From Diogma glabrata (taxonomy: Eukaryota; Arthropoda; Insecta; Diptera; Cylindrotomidae), in NCBI GenBank assembly GCA_963693315.1, contig OY856188.1:190083897-190147896 (forward strand): a stretch of DNA of 64,000 nucleotides, given 5' to 3'. A model generated the notes under the pieces. The model saw only the letters and a program-made list of their open reading frames with translations. It made no database searches and was not told the DNA's origin. Both the position numbers and the translations under genes were made by a program. Within the stretch, counting starts at the first letter, position 1. Every line of letters starts with the position of its first letter. This document shows positions 11,901 through 22,700 of the stretch, piece by piece.

Positions 11901-13729
11901 TTAAAATAAAAAAAAAACAAAAACAATTTGTTTTGTAGCAAATTTTGGCGAAAAATTGCGAAAAAATGTCTAAAAAACGATATTTTTCAATTGAATTTAG
12001 TTGTTTGCAAATAATTGTTTATAACATAATTGACCCCTTTATCTTGTAGCAGAAACCTCAACAAAAAAAGTAAGCTTCAGAACGTTTCATTCGGCCTTAT
12101 AGTTTTTGCACAACTCCATTTTGCACTTAATGCCCCTAAAAAAGTTGTTAACTTTGGGCAGGCCGCAAGGTCTGAGTTTTCATCCGATCGCAATCTGCTT
12201 GACGGGAATTGAAAGGGTGTAGTGTCAGCTTTAAATAGCATCTGTGTTGCCTATACCCATATTCAATATTAACAACAACTACAGTTGTTTGAAAAACCCA
12301 CGAAAATTCCTTAGTTGCAAAATAAAATTTCTCAACGACTTTTCCACTTAACGAGATGCGGTTTTAAAATTTGCAAATTCGTTAGAAAACCGAAGATTTA
12401 AAAAGAAACCTCTCTAACATGATTTGGACCGAGTTATGGCCCAGTTTGTTTTTGAAACCACGATTGTGACATTGATTTTGCATGCCATATATCGACAGGA
12501 ACCGAGAATTTCCCTCCAAAATGATACTGTTGTGCTCACAAGATGCTGGGTCTGTGCCTACCCAACACGCGATTGGTTACTCTGACTACTGCTTGTAACG
12601 TACTCTATGAAAAAATAAAACGTCCTGTATAGTATACGTAAAACGTACGTAGCGACACGATGTATAATTGAGTATTATTGTAATGACAAATAAATTTAAT
12701 GAAAAAGTAATGAGCTACTTATGTGTAATCATGTCCCAAATCATGTTAGAAAGGTCTATTTTCTAAAATCTGAGGTTTGCTAAGCACTTTGCAAATTTTA
12801 AAAACGCATCTCGTTAAGTTGAAAATCCGTTGAGAAATTTAATTTTGCATCTAAGGAATTTTCGCGGTTTTTTGAACCACTGTAATTGTTGTTAATATTG
12901 TATATGGGTATAGACAACACAGATGCTATTTAAAGCTGAAACTACACCCTTTCAATTCCTGCCAAGCAGATTGCGATCGGATGAAAACTCAGACCTTGCG
13001 GCCTGCCCAAAGTTAACAACTTTTTTAGGGGCATTAAGTGCAAAATGGAATTGTGCAAAAACTATCAGGCCGAATGAAACGTTCTGAAGCTTACTTTTTT
13101 TGTTGAGGTTTCTGCTACAAGATGAAGGGGTCAGTTATGTTATAAACAATTATTTGCAAACAACTAAATTCAATTGAAAAATATCGATTTTTAGGCATTT
13201 TTTCGCAATTTTTCGCAAAAATTTGCTACAAAACAAATTATTTTTATTTTTTTTTTATTTTAAGTTATAGGAAAACATTTAAGGAGCAAAAAAGTTCTAC
13301 GGCACCAGTATCCTAAAGTGCACCATTTACGAGTTATATCGCTTACAAGGAAGCAAAAAAAATTTCCAGCACACTTTGTTGTATAACTCCAGTCCCCAGG
13401 TGCCGGACGAGTGGACTCGGCATGTGCATTATGTGAGTACCCTACCCCAGAGATTAAAAAAATTTCTGACCTGTTACCGACAACAACACGTACAATCCGT
13501 AATTCTATTGGCCTAATATAATATCAACCCTAACACCACTAATCAAACTTTTCAACTGATCGATTTTGTTTTTAATCCCATTTATGTTAATTTGACATAT
13601 ATTCAATCCATTATAGCGATTAAGTGAAGCTTTTAGAACAACGTTTGATATTGTATTTAAATTGAGTTTAGTATCATTATTTAACGAGGGTGTATTTTGT
13701 TGTTGTTGGTGGTTCTTAGCCATGATCAT
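8965..13729 (-). pseudogene. LINE ORF2: AP-like endonuclease plus reverse transcriptase, interrupted
   Basis: ORF2 of a non-LTR retrotransposon would nick target DNA and prime reverse transcription on it. The N-terminus (13505-13729) holds the endonuclease start (GLNICQININGIKNKIDQLK). After the 1.9-kb insertion, the domain resumes at about 11638 with VVETRI, RHRDKGGGICIYVK, CGDFNYNLL and LLDHVISN. The RT follows: YRPISILPALSK, LFDFSKAFDCINHTLL, AGVPQGSVLGPVLFALYIND and YADDLQIY. It ends with a C-terminal region like that of the LINE at 40-43 kb. A TGA at about 10330-10332 lies where a Trp is expected before KSAKIVP. The frame also changes near 11111-11130. Otherwise the reading frame is well preserved, so the loss of function is fairly recent. 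Confidence 0.88.
11639..13514. mobile_element. Non-autonomous DNA transposon with ~800-bp terminal inverted repeats
   Basis: The ends are aggccaatagaat...attctattggcct. The left arm 11639-12437 and right arm 12727-13514 are reverse complements with scattered differences, for example the shared block gtgccggacgagtggactcg. The roughly 290-bp centre has no open frame. The element splits LINE ORF2 inside the endonuclease domain. Short ATAT is present on both sides as a possible target duplication, with one extra base at one end. No transposase is encoded, and the superfamily is unresolved. Confidence 0.85.
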
Positions 13730-13991
13730 TGATTGAATCTATCAAAAACATCGAAACATTCCACATTCGAAAACTATACAGAATGTCATATCTAAAATAA
13801 AAAATGAAAAATTTATAACATACTAATATCAATATTGCACATGGAAATTGGCTTTGAAAAACATAAAAAACTAAATTTAATCTAATAATTAAACTATTAA
13901 TAAATAAAAAAATATCATTGAATGACATCTGATTTTTAACTCTCATCATAACAAATTATAAATTCTCCTTTACTTGTGCTAGCAAAAAAAA

Positions 13992-14908
13992 TTAAAAAAT
14001 AAAAATAAAAAATTGTTGTTTTTTACTTCCAGAACGAGTATTTACTCGTGATGACATTGGTGTATTATCGTCCGGTACATGGTGCGTTTGTATTAACGGT
14101 GGTCTTTCCTCAATTGTAGTATGTTGATTAATGATTTCACTTGCACGTGATTCAATTGATATGTCGTCACATACAACAATTATACTTTCTGGATTTTCGA
14201 CTTTTTTTATATTTAACTGTCCAACATATCGTATTACGGCATCAACTGTTGTGTTTCTAATTTTGGCATATACAAGTCCATATTTTGTGTATATCTTTTC
14301 AATGTCATCTCGATCTCCGGATTTTTTTAATTTTAATGCATCTTGTAAAATAGTATAATTTCTGCGTGTTAAACTATCATTGCAATATATCCTCGTTTGT
14401 AATGGTAGACCGATGTCTTTAAGATTTAAATTTCTTTTCTTTAGATATTTAGAAAAAAACATTGATTTCAAACGTTGATTGCAAAATTGAACCATAATTA
14501 GAATTGGCGTTTTTGATAATTCCAAATTTCGAGCAGATGTAGATTTCATCAAAAATATATTATTTACAACATTAAAATCTGATTGGAAACCGATTGCTTT
14601 TGATACCTCTTTGAACACTTCAAACACATTTTTTTCTTTAATAAAAGGTATACCGCTAATAATAAGATCTCAGGATCGTTGTTGACGTTCCATGTTATCA
14701 AGTCTGATCTCAATTTTGTCTTCTAATTTTTCCATTAACTTTAAGAAATCACCTATATGAGTGTTTAAGTTTTTTATGTCATCGGGAATTGCTTTTTTAG
14801 TTGTGTTAATACACGTTTCTAGATCCTTTTTTATAACATTTAGATTTTGTTCAAGCGCTTCAATTTTGTTAGTTAGACTTTGAACAAGGTCATTTAAATT
14901 TTGTTTAG
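13992..14908 (-). pseudogene. LINE ORF1: coiled coil plus RRM-like RNA-binding protein, decayed
   Basis: Reading the minus strand from 14908, the frame first gives a heptad-rich coiled coil (NLNDLVQSLTNKIEALEQNL and onward). It then gives an RRM-type block starting DLIISGIPFIKEKN, and a C-terminal domain with RIYCNDSLTRRNYTILQDAL, typical of LINE ORF1 proteins that bind the element RNA and act as chaperones. A TGA near 14670 separates the coiled coil from the RRM. The downstream frame 13992-14627 remains open for 211 codons. The 5' end is interrupted by the MITE at 14911-15523. Spacing to ORF2 is about 260 bp. Confidence 0.75.
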
Positions 14909-14910
14909 GT

Positions 14911-15523
14911 CCCGAGCAGAAATTTGTCAGGGCTCAAGTAAGGCCCTGATCAGGTTTGCCCTTATCCGGATCAGGCATTGGTAGGGCAGCCTGATTGGGC
15001 CCTGATCATGAGTGTAACGCTTTTGCCCTATCAGGTCCTGATTGGGATTACCGGATCAGACTCTGATTGGGATAATCGGATCAGGCCCTGATTGGGATAT
15101 CCGGACCAGATCCTGATGTATATTTATATATTATATACTTAAATTAATCAAATTAAAATAAAAAAATTACCATGGAAAAAATTAAAACAAAAAGAAAAAA
15201 TTAAAAAATTAAATTATTATAGTCTTTCAGCCGAGAAGCGATAACTAAAACATACATGAAACGATTTTAACTATATATTTCTAAAAAGGATAATACTCTA
15301 GTGAATTTTAACAAATTAAAATTTCAGCTAGGGGTCCAATACGAAAAACCTGATCAGGGCCGGATATATTCAAATAAGGTAAACCTTATAAGGGTACTCT
15401 AAATCAGGCCCGGAACAGGCCCACATCAGAGTGCCCTAATAGGGAATGCCCTTGTAAAACTGACCAGGCCCTGATCACAACCTGACTGTATTCAGGTTTT
15501 CCCTAACTAATTTCTGCTCGGGG
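14911..15523. mobile_element. 613-bp MITE with GC-rich ends
   Basis: The ends are perfect 14-bp inverted repeats (cccgagcagaaatt...aatttctgctcggg). The subterminal parts are filled with variants of tcaggccctgatca on both sides of an AT-rich core. Possible 2-3 bp target duplications (AC or ACC) can be read, but they are ambiguous. It is inserted in the LINE's ORF1 and has no coding capacity. Confidence 0.8.
15031..15118. repeat. Tandem ~30-bp repeat inside the MITE
   Basis: Three head-to-tail variants of ctgattgggatwwycggaycag can be read. They give the MITE a subterminal array much richer in GC than the surrounding sequence. Confidence 0.7.
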
Positions 15524-15873
15524 TGTTATCATCATGTATATTTCAGAACAAAAACTCACTTTTCACCGATAAAAATTATATAAAAAAAAACTTATACAAA
15601 ACAAAACAGTTTATTTAAAAAAATTAATAAACTTAATCAATACACAAAACTGAAATTTGCATTTATGATTTAATTACAGAACTAATGATTTTTATTTTAT
15701 TTTTAATAAAAATTACAGAGCACAAAAAATTGCTTTATTCACTTTCAGCCATCTTTTTAATCCCCCGAATCGTTTGAATAAGATCAATAATAACTTTATC
15801 TTCTCCTTGTAATGCTAGGCTAAAATTTTAGTAAAATGTTATATCTTGAGGATGATCCTCAAGGTCCAATTCT

Positions 15874-16178
15874 TCAATAAAGTTTATTTGGATTTGTCCG
15901 AATATAGTTCACAATTTCTAGCCCACTTTTCATTGCGTTTTCATTTTTAAAATGTTCTAAAAACTAAATGTTTATGATGAAAAATGCAATGAAGGGGTAA
16001 ACATTCTGGTATTCTTGGATCGTTTTCAATAGACCAAAGTACTAAGTCTGTTGCTTCACTTACCAAATTGTTCAATGGTATACCTGTATCTGTCAACATG
16101 TTATCAAGTGCACTCTTATTATCAATTCTACGAGCATTATTTTTAAGTGCTACCAAATGCAATAGTTCTTCAAAGTAA
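15874..16178 (-). pseudogene. Possible hAT-type transposase fragment
   Basis: The minus strand gives an open stretch ending in CLPLHCIFHHKHLVFRTF, then continues past a frame break with AMKSGLEIVNYIRT. This recalls the H-C-x-x-H block (HC-IH-x-x-L) followed by V-x-x-x-VNFIR in hAT-derived proteins such as the ZBED5/GTF2IRD2/SCAND3 type. No DDE residues or BED finger are present. The assignment depends on one motif pair and is tentative. Confidence 0.35.
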
Positions 16179-16821
16179 AATTAAAGATGCGGAAACGTAT
16201 ATCGAATAAATACTAACTATGGATTGTCCTGTATATCGGTTGATTCGTCGTTAGAAGCTAAGCTGAATGCTGGATAATTTTTTTTACCTTCTAGTCGTTG
16301 TGTACAATCTTCACTGGGATGAAGTTTCCCGGAACGAGCGTAGCGACTGGAGGGAATCATCCGAGTGAAGAATTGCCTTCATCCTAAGCGAATACAAGAT
16401 ACTATTTTATCCACGACTACAAATATTTCAAATAATTTCATTCAAGTTTTCCTGTAAAAGTTTATATCGCCATATTGAAATAAATCTATAAAAAAAAACA
16501 AAACAAAGCATGTTTGTTTATTTTATATGTATTGTTCATGTTTTATCTGGTTTATATTACTATACCAACAAATCAAGTTTTTAATTTGTTAGGGGAATTT
16601 TGAATAAATAAAGCGGAATGAAATAAATAAAAAAGAATTTGATATATAGAAAGGAATGAATACAATTACAATGAAAGATATACGCATGGAAAGTATATAT
16701 TCTTTAGTAGTCGTGGATAAACCAACTTCTTTCTCCTATTATTTTTATTTCTCTTCTTTATTATTGTCTAGGTTATGGTAGAAAAAACTTGATCCATCTC
16801 AACATTTGATATTGTATTATA
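16179..16821. other. No recognisable gene
   Basis: This is unassigned sequence. A less AT-rich patch around 16310-16390 (cccggaacgagcgtagcgac) stands out by composition, but no domain or repeat partner was recognised. Confidence 0.4.
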
Positions 16822-16971
16822 ATAGTGAATTCTTTTCTACTTGTTCGGTACAAGTTCCAACTCCGAACTATCCAAATTTGTTTTTTTTGTATTGCTTTTT
16901 CACAAAAGAATACAAATTTCTTTAGTTCTGTGTTGGAACTTGTACCGAACAGGTAGAAAAGAATTCACTAT
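16822..16971. mobile_element. 150-bp hairpin MITE
   Basis: The arms atagtgaattcttttctact... and its complement ...ggtagaaaagaattcactat enclose ttcggtacaagttccaac/gttggaacttgtaccgaac. The centre is T-rich. Pairing extends about 45 bp per arm. No gene is present. Confidence 0.75.
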
Positions 16972-17117
16972 AAGTATTCTCTTATCCTACTCGATCTCAA
17001 ATGTTGAATGATTTTCTTGTAGTTTGTACAAGAACCATAATGTTGTCATAGTTCCATTTTGCTTCAGATGGTGTAAAATATGTGTGTATGATGGGTTTAA
17101 ATTTTCAATATCAGATT

Positions 17118-17985
17118 TTAAATTGATGGAAAACTGTCTATTTTTATGTATATTAAATTAATTGATTCAAGTGTCAATCTTTTGCTCCATTTTTCTTCCT
17201 TCTCTAAAATTTTGATATTTTCATAGTCAAATTTATGTCCCGTGTTTATTACATGTTGATAAGCCGCTGTTCCATTGTGGTTGATAGTCATAAACGATTT
17301 AGCATTATTCATGTGTTGTCTTATTCTTGCCCCCAGTTTTTGACCTGTTTGACCCATATATACTCCTGTGCAGTCTTTGCAGTTAAAAGAATAAACCACA
17401 CCATGTTGTTCACTTTTCTTAATCCGATCATATGTTGAATTCGTGATCTTTCTTAAGGTGGTATACGGTTTGTATCCAATCTTTAAACCTAGATCATTCG
17501 ATGTGGCAATTCTGCTGATGTTTTCCGATCGATTTTTTGTATAGATTAATCCTTTGTACTTAGTATTATTGACTGGTTCCAAACTGTTAACCTTAATTTT
17601 GGTGCTATGCGTTGTATTATACTGCTTATTAATTTGTGTGGGTATCTATTCATTTTAAGTATTCTGTATACTTCTGTTTTTACATCATCTTTAAATATAT
17701 CTGATGTTAAATCAAGCATTCTTGCAATGGTACCATAGGCCATACCAGTTGTTTGTCCCATTGGATGTTCCGAATGATAATTTAATATTCTATTATGGGA
17801 TGTTTGTTTTTGGTAATGTCTGGTTATTATTTGGTTGTTTGTATTCTTGTTGATCTTCATATCCAGGTACGCAATTGTTCCCATGTCTTCCATATCATAC
17901 GTAAACTTTAGGGATTCATGCTCTGCATTTAGAATGTTGTAAAAATTCTTCACCTCTTCCACCAAAAATTCTCCCTCTTAACATA
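17118..17985 (-). pseudogene. Penelope-like element 3' end: RT thumb region plus GIY-YIG endonuclease
   Basis: Two overlapping frames (17546-17965 then 17118-17582) together give the C-terminal part of a Penelope-like polyprotein. The first has FTYDMEDMGTIAYLDMKI and a segment typical of the RT thumb/linker. The second has a GIY-YIG nuclease (GVVYSFNCKDCTGVYMGQTG, then an Arg in GARIRQH and a downstream Glu in LESINLI). The RT palm is absent, so the copy is 5'-truncated, as is common in this class. A frameshift lies near 17546-17582. Confidence 0.85.
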
Positions 17986-18992
17986 GATTTTAAAGATTTT
18001 ATTTTGCTTGTTCGGATGTTGGTAAAACTTATTGATAAAAAAAAATCTTCATAATTCGCACTTTACATTATATGTAGATTGAAGATGTATAAATAAAAAT
18101 AATTAATAAACTAAAACTAAAGTCGTATAAAATAATTCAAAAATAATTTTAAGAAACTATAAAACTATAAAACTTAACATTTCTTTGTTATGTACCCCGT
18201 ACCGTCTTGATATACTTTAAGAAACTTTATTAAAATAAACCCACTTTAATTTCGAATTAACTTTTTATTTTATTAAATATTAATTTTAAAAACAAATAAG
18301 TTTTTTGGCACTTTGCCAGCTGACGGTCTCAATTGGAGTCGTCGTATTATGTCAAAATATTCTTAAAATTAAATTAACTTAACAATTAACAATTGGAGGG
18401 GAGCGTTAGTGTAATAGTATATATTATTTAATTTATAATAATTAGGGGAAAACAAAACAAAAAAGGCGTGATCATATTATTTCATTATTGGTCAGAACAT
18501 TTATCATTACTTTACTCTGACCTACATTCAATAATCGTTTTTTCATAACACTTATTTTAAAGTCAACAAACTGATTTGAAACATATTTTCTGCAAACATT
18601 GTTAAAAATTATTATTTGCAAAAATGTTATGAAACAAATCAATTATTTTGTTTAAAATAATTGTTATGAAATCAAATGCTTGTGTCGCATTTTGACGAGT
18701 TTGGATGTGTGGATTTGGAAATAAGATTTTTTGGATAATTTAATATTGGGAAATGGAACTGGAGGAACTTGGAAACCTAACATCTTCTTATATGTATAGC
18801 TCTGCCGCTTGAAAAAATCTTTGGTCAAGAATCTTGTCAAGCCATATAATATCTTTATTATAGAGAATTCGAAGGTCAGTTTTATTTTTGTTGCAGACAT
18901 CCGTTATAAAATCTAAGATTTAAGTAAATTTTTTGACAAAAATTTTGTCTGAAACTAAAACATCTTTTTTATTAGCAAGTATCAATAAAAAG
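17986..18992. other. No recognisable gene; one small hairpin
   Basis: AT-rich sequence. An imperfect inverted repeat at 18544-18668 (cataacacttattttaaa against ttaaaataattgttatg) could be a small hairpin element. An open frame at 18664-18900 has no recognisable domain. It might be a 3' exon of the DUF4806-like gene, but I cannot show that. Confidence 0.4.
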
Positions 18993-20414
18993 TTATTGAT
19001 CGTATTTACCATTTTCATCGGGTAGTACATTTTCCTCCAATTTTTTTAACCTATCCCATCTTACTACCTGACAGAATTTTTCGTCAAGGAGCTTCTGCAA
19101 AATAGATTTAGTGAACCCGTTTACTTCTTTTTTTTGCATTTCCTTTGTAAATTACGTGTACGCATAAGCCTAAAAAAATAATAAATACGAGCAATTTAAT
19201 ATTTTAAATTTAGGTGTTTGTGTGGTTCGATGAAAGGCAAGGAGAAAATAATCAAGACATAGGGACACTTAATGTAAATTTCAACAATTTCAGCATTATT
19301 TACAATATTATATAATAGATTTATAAGAATATTAGTAAATTTAAATAAAAATACATACCATATTTTGAAAAAACTCTGGAGTGGAAAATTGTTATTCCAA
19401 AATTATCTTCTAATTCTTCTTTCGATTTGATCCTTGTAACTGGGACAAATGTTGATGAATTTGGGGATTTTTTGCACATTTCCATTTGCATTTTAATGAT
19501 TATTTCATTTTGTGCCATTACTTTTTCCATATTATACTGCATTTGGTTTACTTTTAACAATAATATACCGTGTGATTTTCTTAACTTATGTAATTCTTGC
19601 AACGATGTCTCTAATGTGTCATATTGTACACATATTACGCTACTAACAGATGGTATTTCCAGCAGTTGCTTATATTGGTTTATCTATATCATTTGACAGA
19701 GTGCCAAACGCTGGGCATTCCTCGCATATTTGATCAAATAACTCATTATAATTTACTGATGGTTCGAGTGTATTAGTGTTTGAGTTTAATATTTCACCAT
19801 CTGAAATTTCGGACGTGGTATAATTTAGCCTTTTGCTACACTCTATTTTTGCAGCTTTAATTGTGTCTTAAAAATTCATAAATAATTAACAAATAGGATA
19901 ATTTTTATATTATAATATATACACATTTTCATAATGCTTTTCGTTGCGCTAGTCACATAATTATTGTAAGTAGGCATACGAACAATATAAGCAAACAACA
20001 AATTTTTGTTTGTTTACGTTTGTTTATTAGCACAGTATAATAAAATTTGTATATAAACTTTTATCAAATAAAAATTAATGTTAAGCAATGTAATTGTCTT
20101 TAAAATATCTACTTCATAAGCACACATCTCAACAAAAAGCATTACAAACATGTACTCGTTTTTTAATAATCAAATTACTTACCAATATTGCATTTTAAAA
20201 CTCGGCAGGAGTACTTCACCCAGTCTTCTCTGGGAAGTCCGTGGCTCTTTAACTCATAACTCCAATATTTGGATTTTGGGCAAAATCATTTTTTACCGTC
20301 TTCGGTCAACCACGAATACTGGATGACTTCCACTAGTCTCTTATATGGCTCATTCTCATCTGCTTCAAACTCCACTACGGCAAAGTTACCCTTATGTGCT
20401 TTATTTATGGACAT
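18993..20414 (-). pseudogene. DUF4806-like three-exon gene, decayed
   Basis: Exon 1 (20183-20414) starts MSINKAHKGNFAVVEFEADE, continues with RLVEVIQYSWLTEDGKK, and ends at a GTAAGT donor. Exon 2 (19359-19866, AAG acceptor, phase preserved) contains an acidic region, a heptad-like segment (QMQYNMEKVMAQNEI) and VTRIKSKEELEDNFG. Exon 3 (to 18993) gives GFTKSILQKLLDEKFCQVVRW. The exon 2-3 parts correspond to blocks of the DUF4806 domain, frequent in insect multi-copy genes of unknown role. There is an in-frame TGA in exon 1 (after DGKK), a frame change near 19680 and an indel in an A8 run near 19140, so this copy is broken. A MITE sits immediately upstream of the start codon. Confidence 0.6.
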
Positions 20415-20419
20415 ATTAT

Positions 20420-20666
20420 CGTCGCTTTAATAATGAAATGACGTATACGCAAAAGTATAGTTTCGAGATATTTGAGTTTAAAGTTTGATGTGCGCATGCA
20501 TTTGCATGGACGTTAATTTATAATTTATTAATTCTTACCCCCAGTCATAAAACAATTCGAAAATGTAAAAATGCCAATTCAAAGATACCCTTATGGGGAA
20601 TGCAGCGCACCTATTATATAAAAACAACGTATAAATAGCATACGTTGTTTCATTATTAAAGCGACG
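20420..20666. mobile_element. 247-bp MITE
   Basis: The ends cgtcgctttaataatgaaa and tttcattattaaagcgacg are 19-bp inverted repeats. TTAT occurs on both sides as a possible target duplication. A diverged second copy in the other orientation lies at 22420-22700. Confidence 0.8.
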
Positions 20667-21367
20667 TTATTATATTGTAGCAACTTGAATTTCTGTAACT
20701 ACGTATTAACCACTTTAATTAAATAATCATATAATTGAAGTATAGTTGACGAAGAAAGTAAAAAAACATATAAAATAAACTAATAAAATCACTAATTGTT
20801 GATCGAATGACCAAAAACAAATGAATTCTACTCTTGGATTTTTCTCTGAAATAATATCTACTAACTCACACATTCAATGTTTTTCTTCGCAAATACAAAC
20901 TTTATTACAACCGACAGTAGTTACAATGGTGGTCGCAACGAGATTCAGCTAAATAGTTTTAGTTTCAGTTAAATATATTATACTAATACCTTTTTAAAAT
21001 TATTAATTAAAAATATTATGTTATTGTTTTTTTTTTAAATAAACTATCCAAGTATTATATTATTATTATTAGTATTTTATTATTCTCGTATATTAATATT
21101 GCTATATTTTTACATTATTATAATTATTTAAAAAAATGTTTCATTTATTTTTAGAGAATTTGAAAATCGAGTTAATGGTAAAAATGTTTTTCGGGATCGC
21201 CTTTCTTCTTCCATCATTGGAAACAATTTTCGCTCCAATTGTGAAATATGTAGTTTTTCACCACTTAATGTAACGTTTTGACACTTATATATGTTCAGTT
21301 TTGAAGAATGCATCGGATAGGTGTAAAGGTCACTTTTTTCCAAATATCATTTCCCAAACATGAATAT
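20667..21367. other. No recognisable gene
   Basis: AT-rich sequence with poly-T and TAT runs around 21020-21120. A 71-codon minus-strand frame at 21128-21343 has no recognisable domain. Confidence 0.45.
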
Positions 21368-21394
21368 CCCAGCAAGCACACCGCAAAAATTTGG

Positions 21395-21590
21395 GGCTTA
21401 TGCTACCGATAAGCGACCGTTGTTTAACCATTCTTATGCTACCAAATGATGCCCTAACCTACCTTTAGCATAATATGCGACTGCTGTTGTGCTACTGTTA
21501 TGCTACTATTGTGCTACAATGTTCTGCTTCCAAGATTGGATCGCATAGCTATGGTTCTGGTACCGTTGTACTACCGATATAGTACCCAAA
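21395..21590. repeat. Left TGCTAC subterminal repeat block
   Basis: It holds multiple degenerate copies of ttgtgctac/ttatgctacc, a pattern that recurs at 25865-26200. Subterminal arrays of this kind are usual transposase-binding regions in DNA transposons; the role here is inferred. Confidence 0.7.
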
Positions 21591-21751
21591 AGAAATGAAA
21601 AAAAAATAAGCTTCTTGTAGTTATTAATAGGTTTTATTACCACCAAATCAGGGATACACAACACCACAGTGGTTATGCTTAATGATAGCAGCGGTTATGT
21701 GATCGTGTAAAGATAAAATGCTATTGTTATTATTATTTTTTTTTTACTTAC

Positions 21752-21815
21752 CCCGGATTCGATCCACAGACCTCTCCGTATAAGGCAGGAACTTTAACCA
21801 TTCGTCTATCTGAAA
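21752..21815 (-). other. tRNA-like segment with A and B box motifs
   Basis: On the minus strand, gacgaatggttaaagttcc (A-box-like) is followed about 35 nt later by ggatcgaatcc (B-box-like). The acceptor and anticodon stems do not fold convincingly. It may be the head of a SINE or a decayed tRNA. Confidence 0.4.
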
Positions 21816-22017
21816 TGAATATTTACTATAATTTATTTATGAATATTATTTTGATGCTTATGTTTATGAGAATGAAAAGACATTGATTTTATGAAAACGT
21901 CCACAAGTACTATTAATTTATTGGCGTATAAACAACAATTACATATGAAAATTTGTATCAAATTATACAAAAATATTTCAGTTGTATTATGGTTTCGATG
22001 TATTTAAATTTGAGACT

Positions 22018-22056
22018 TGAGAACGGTCGTGGGTTCGATTCCCGGGCCGGACACTA
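22018..22056 (+). other. tRNA-like 3' half
   Basis: The sequence gtgggttcgattcccgggc is a perfect T-arm/B-box, with a 3'-acceptor-like tail ggccggaca. No D-arm lies at the right spacing upstream, so only a 3' fragment is supported. Confidence 0.4.
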
Positions 22057-22419
22057 TTTATTTTTTATTGTTTGCTTATTATTTTCTTTAAATAACAAAA
22101 ATGATTCCTTTTTATTCATAAAAATTCCATTTTACAGCAATTCAAATCAATCCTATTATAGTTCATTATTAGTTTTCATTATTTTTGTATAGTTTAATTC
22201 TTGTGAAATACAATATATGTAGTTATAAAATAAAATAGTGTGAACTAATTAAAAGTTTATAACATTTAGAATGAAACCGCCACTATTTTTGATATTTCAA
22301 TTGAATTTGGTGATAAAAGTGCGTTTTTTTTCGATCTAGTACGTGATTTAGTAGTGAAAAACAAAATTAATTATTTATAAACGCTCTTGTTTTATCACAC
22401 CACAAGGTACGTATTATAT

Positions 22420-22700
22420 TGTCGCTTTAATAATGAAATAACGTATGCCATTTATACGTTGTTATTATATAATGGGTGCGCTGCATTCCCCATAAGGATG
22501 TCTATAGAGTGGCGTTTTAACATTTTCCAATTATTTTATAACTGGGGGTGAAAATTAATATATTGTTAATTAACGTACATGCAAATTTGAATATGGTTAA
22601 ATATTGAAACAGCGTAAATGCATGTACGATATTCCAATTCCTAAAGAATAATAACTTGGGCAAAATCAGTGTCGTATATTTTACATACGTTACGATCGCC
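22420..22700 (-). mobile_element. Diverged copy of the 247-bp MITE
   Basis: It begins tgtcgctttaataatgaaat and matches the reverse complement of 20420-20666 through gggtgcgctgcattcccc and ttaattaacgtacatgcaaa. The far end is poorly conserved. Confidence 0.7.

Larger units (their letters stand above)
8640..15545 (-). mobile_element. CR1/Jockey-superclade LINE, full-length but nested and broken
   Basis: Read on the minus strand, ORF1 (to 13992) is followed by ORF2 (13729 to 8965) and a 3' region ending in an ATT-rich tract near 8640-8660. Two DNA elements have inserted: 11639-13514 in the endonuclease region and 14911-15523 in the 5' part of ORF1. ORF1 carries a stop near 14670. ORF2 carries one at about 10330 and a frame change near 11111-11130. 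The clade name is by resemblance of the EN and RT blocks to the element at 38-43.5 kb. Confidence 0.8.

Noticed and set aside
16310..16390. Bacterial insertion or contamination, suggested by cccggaacgagcgtagcgac
   Set aside because: The patch is under 100 bp, has no bacterial coding and is embedded in AT-rich insect-like sequence.
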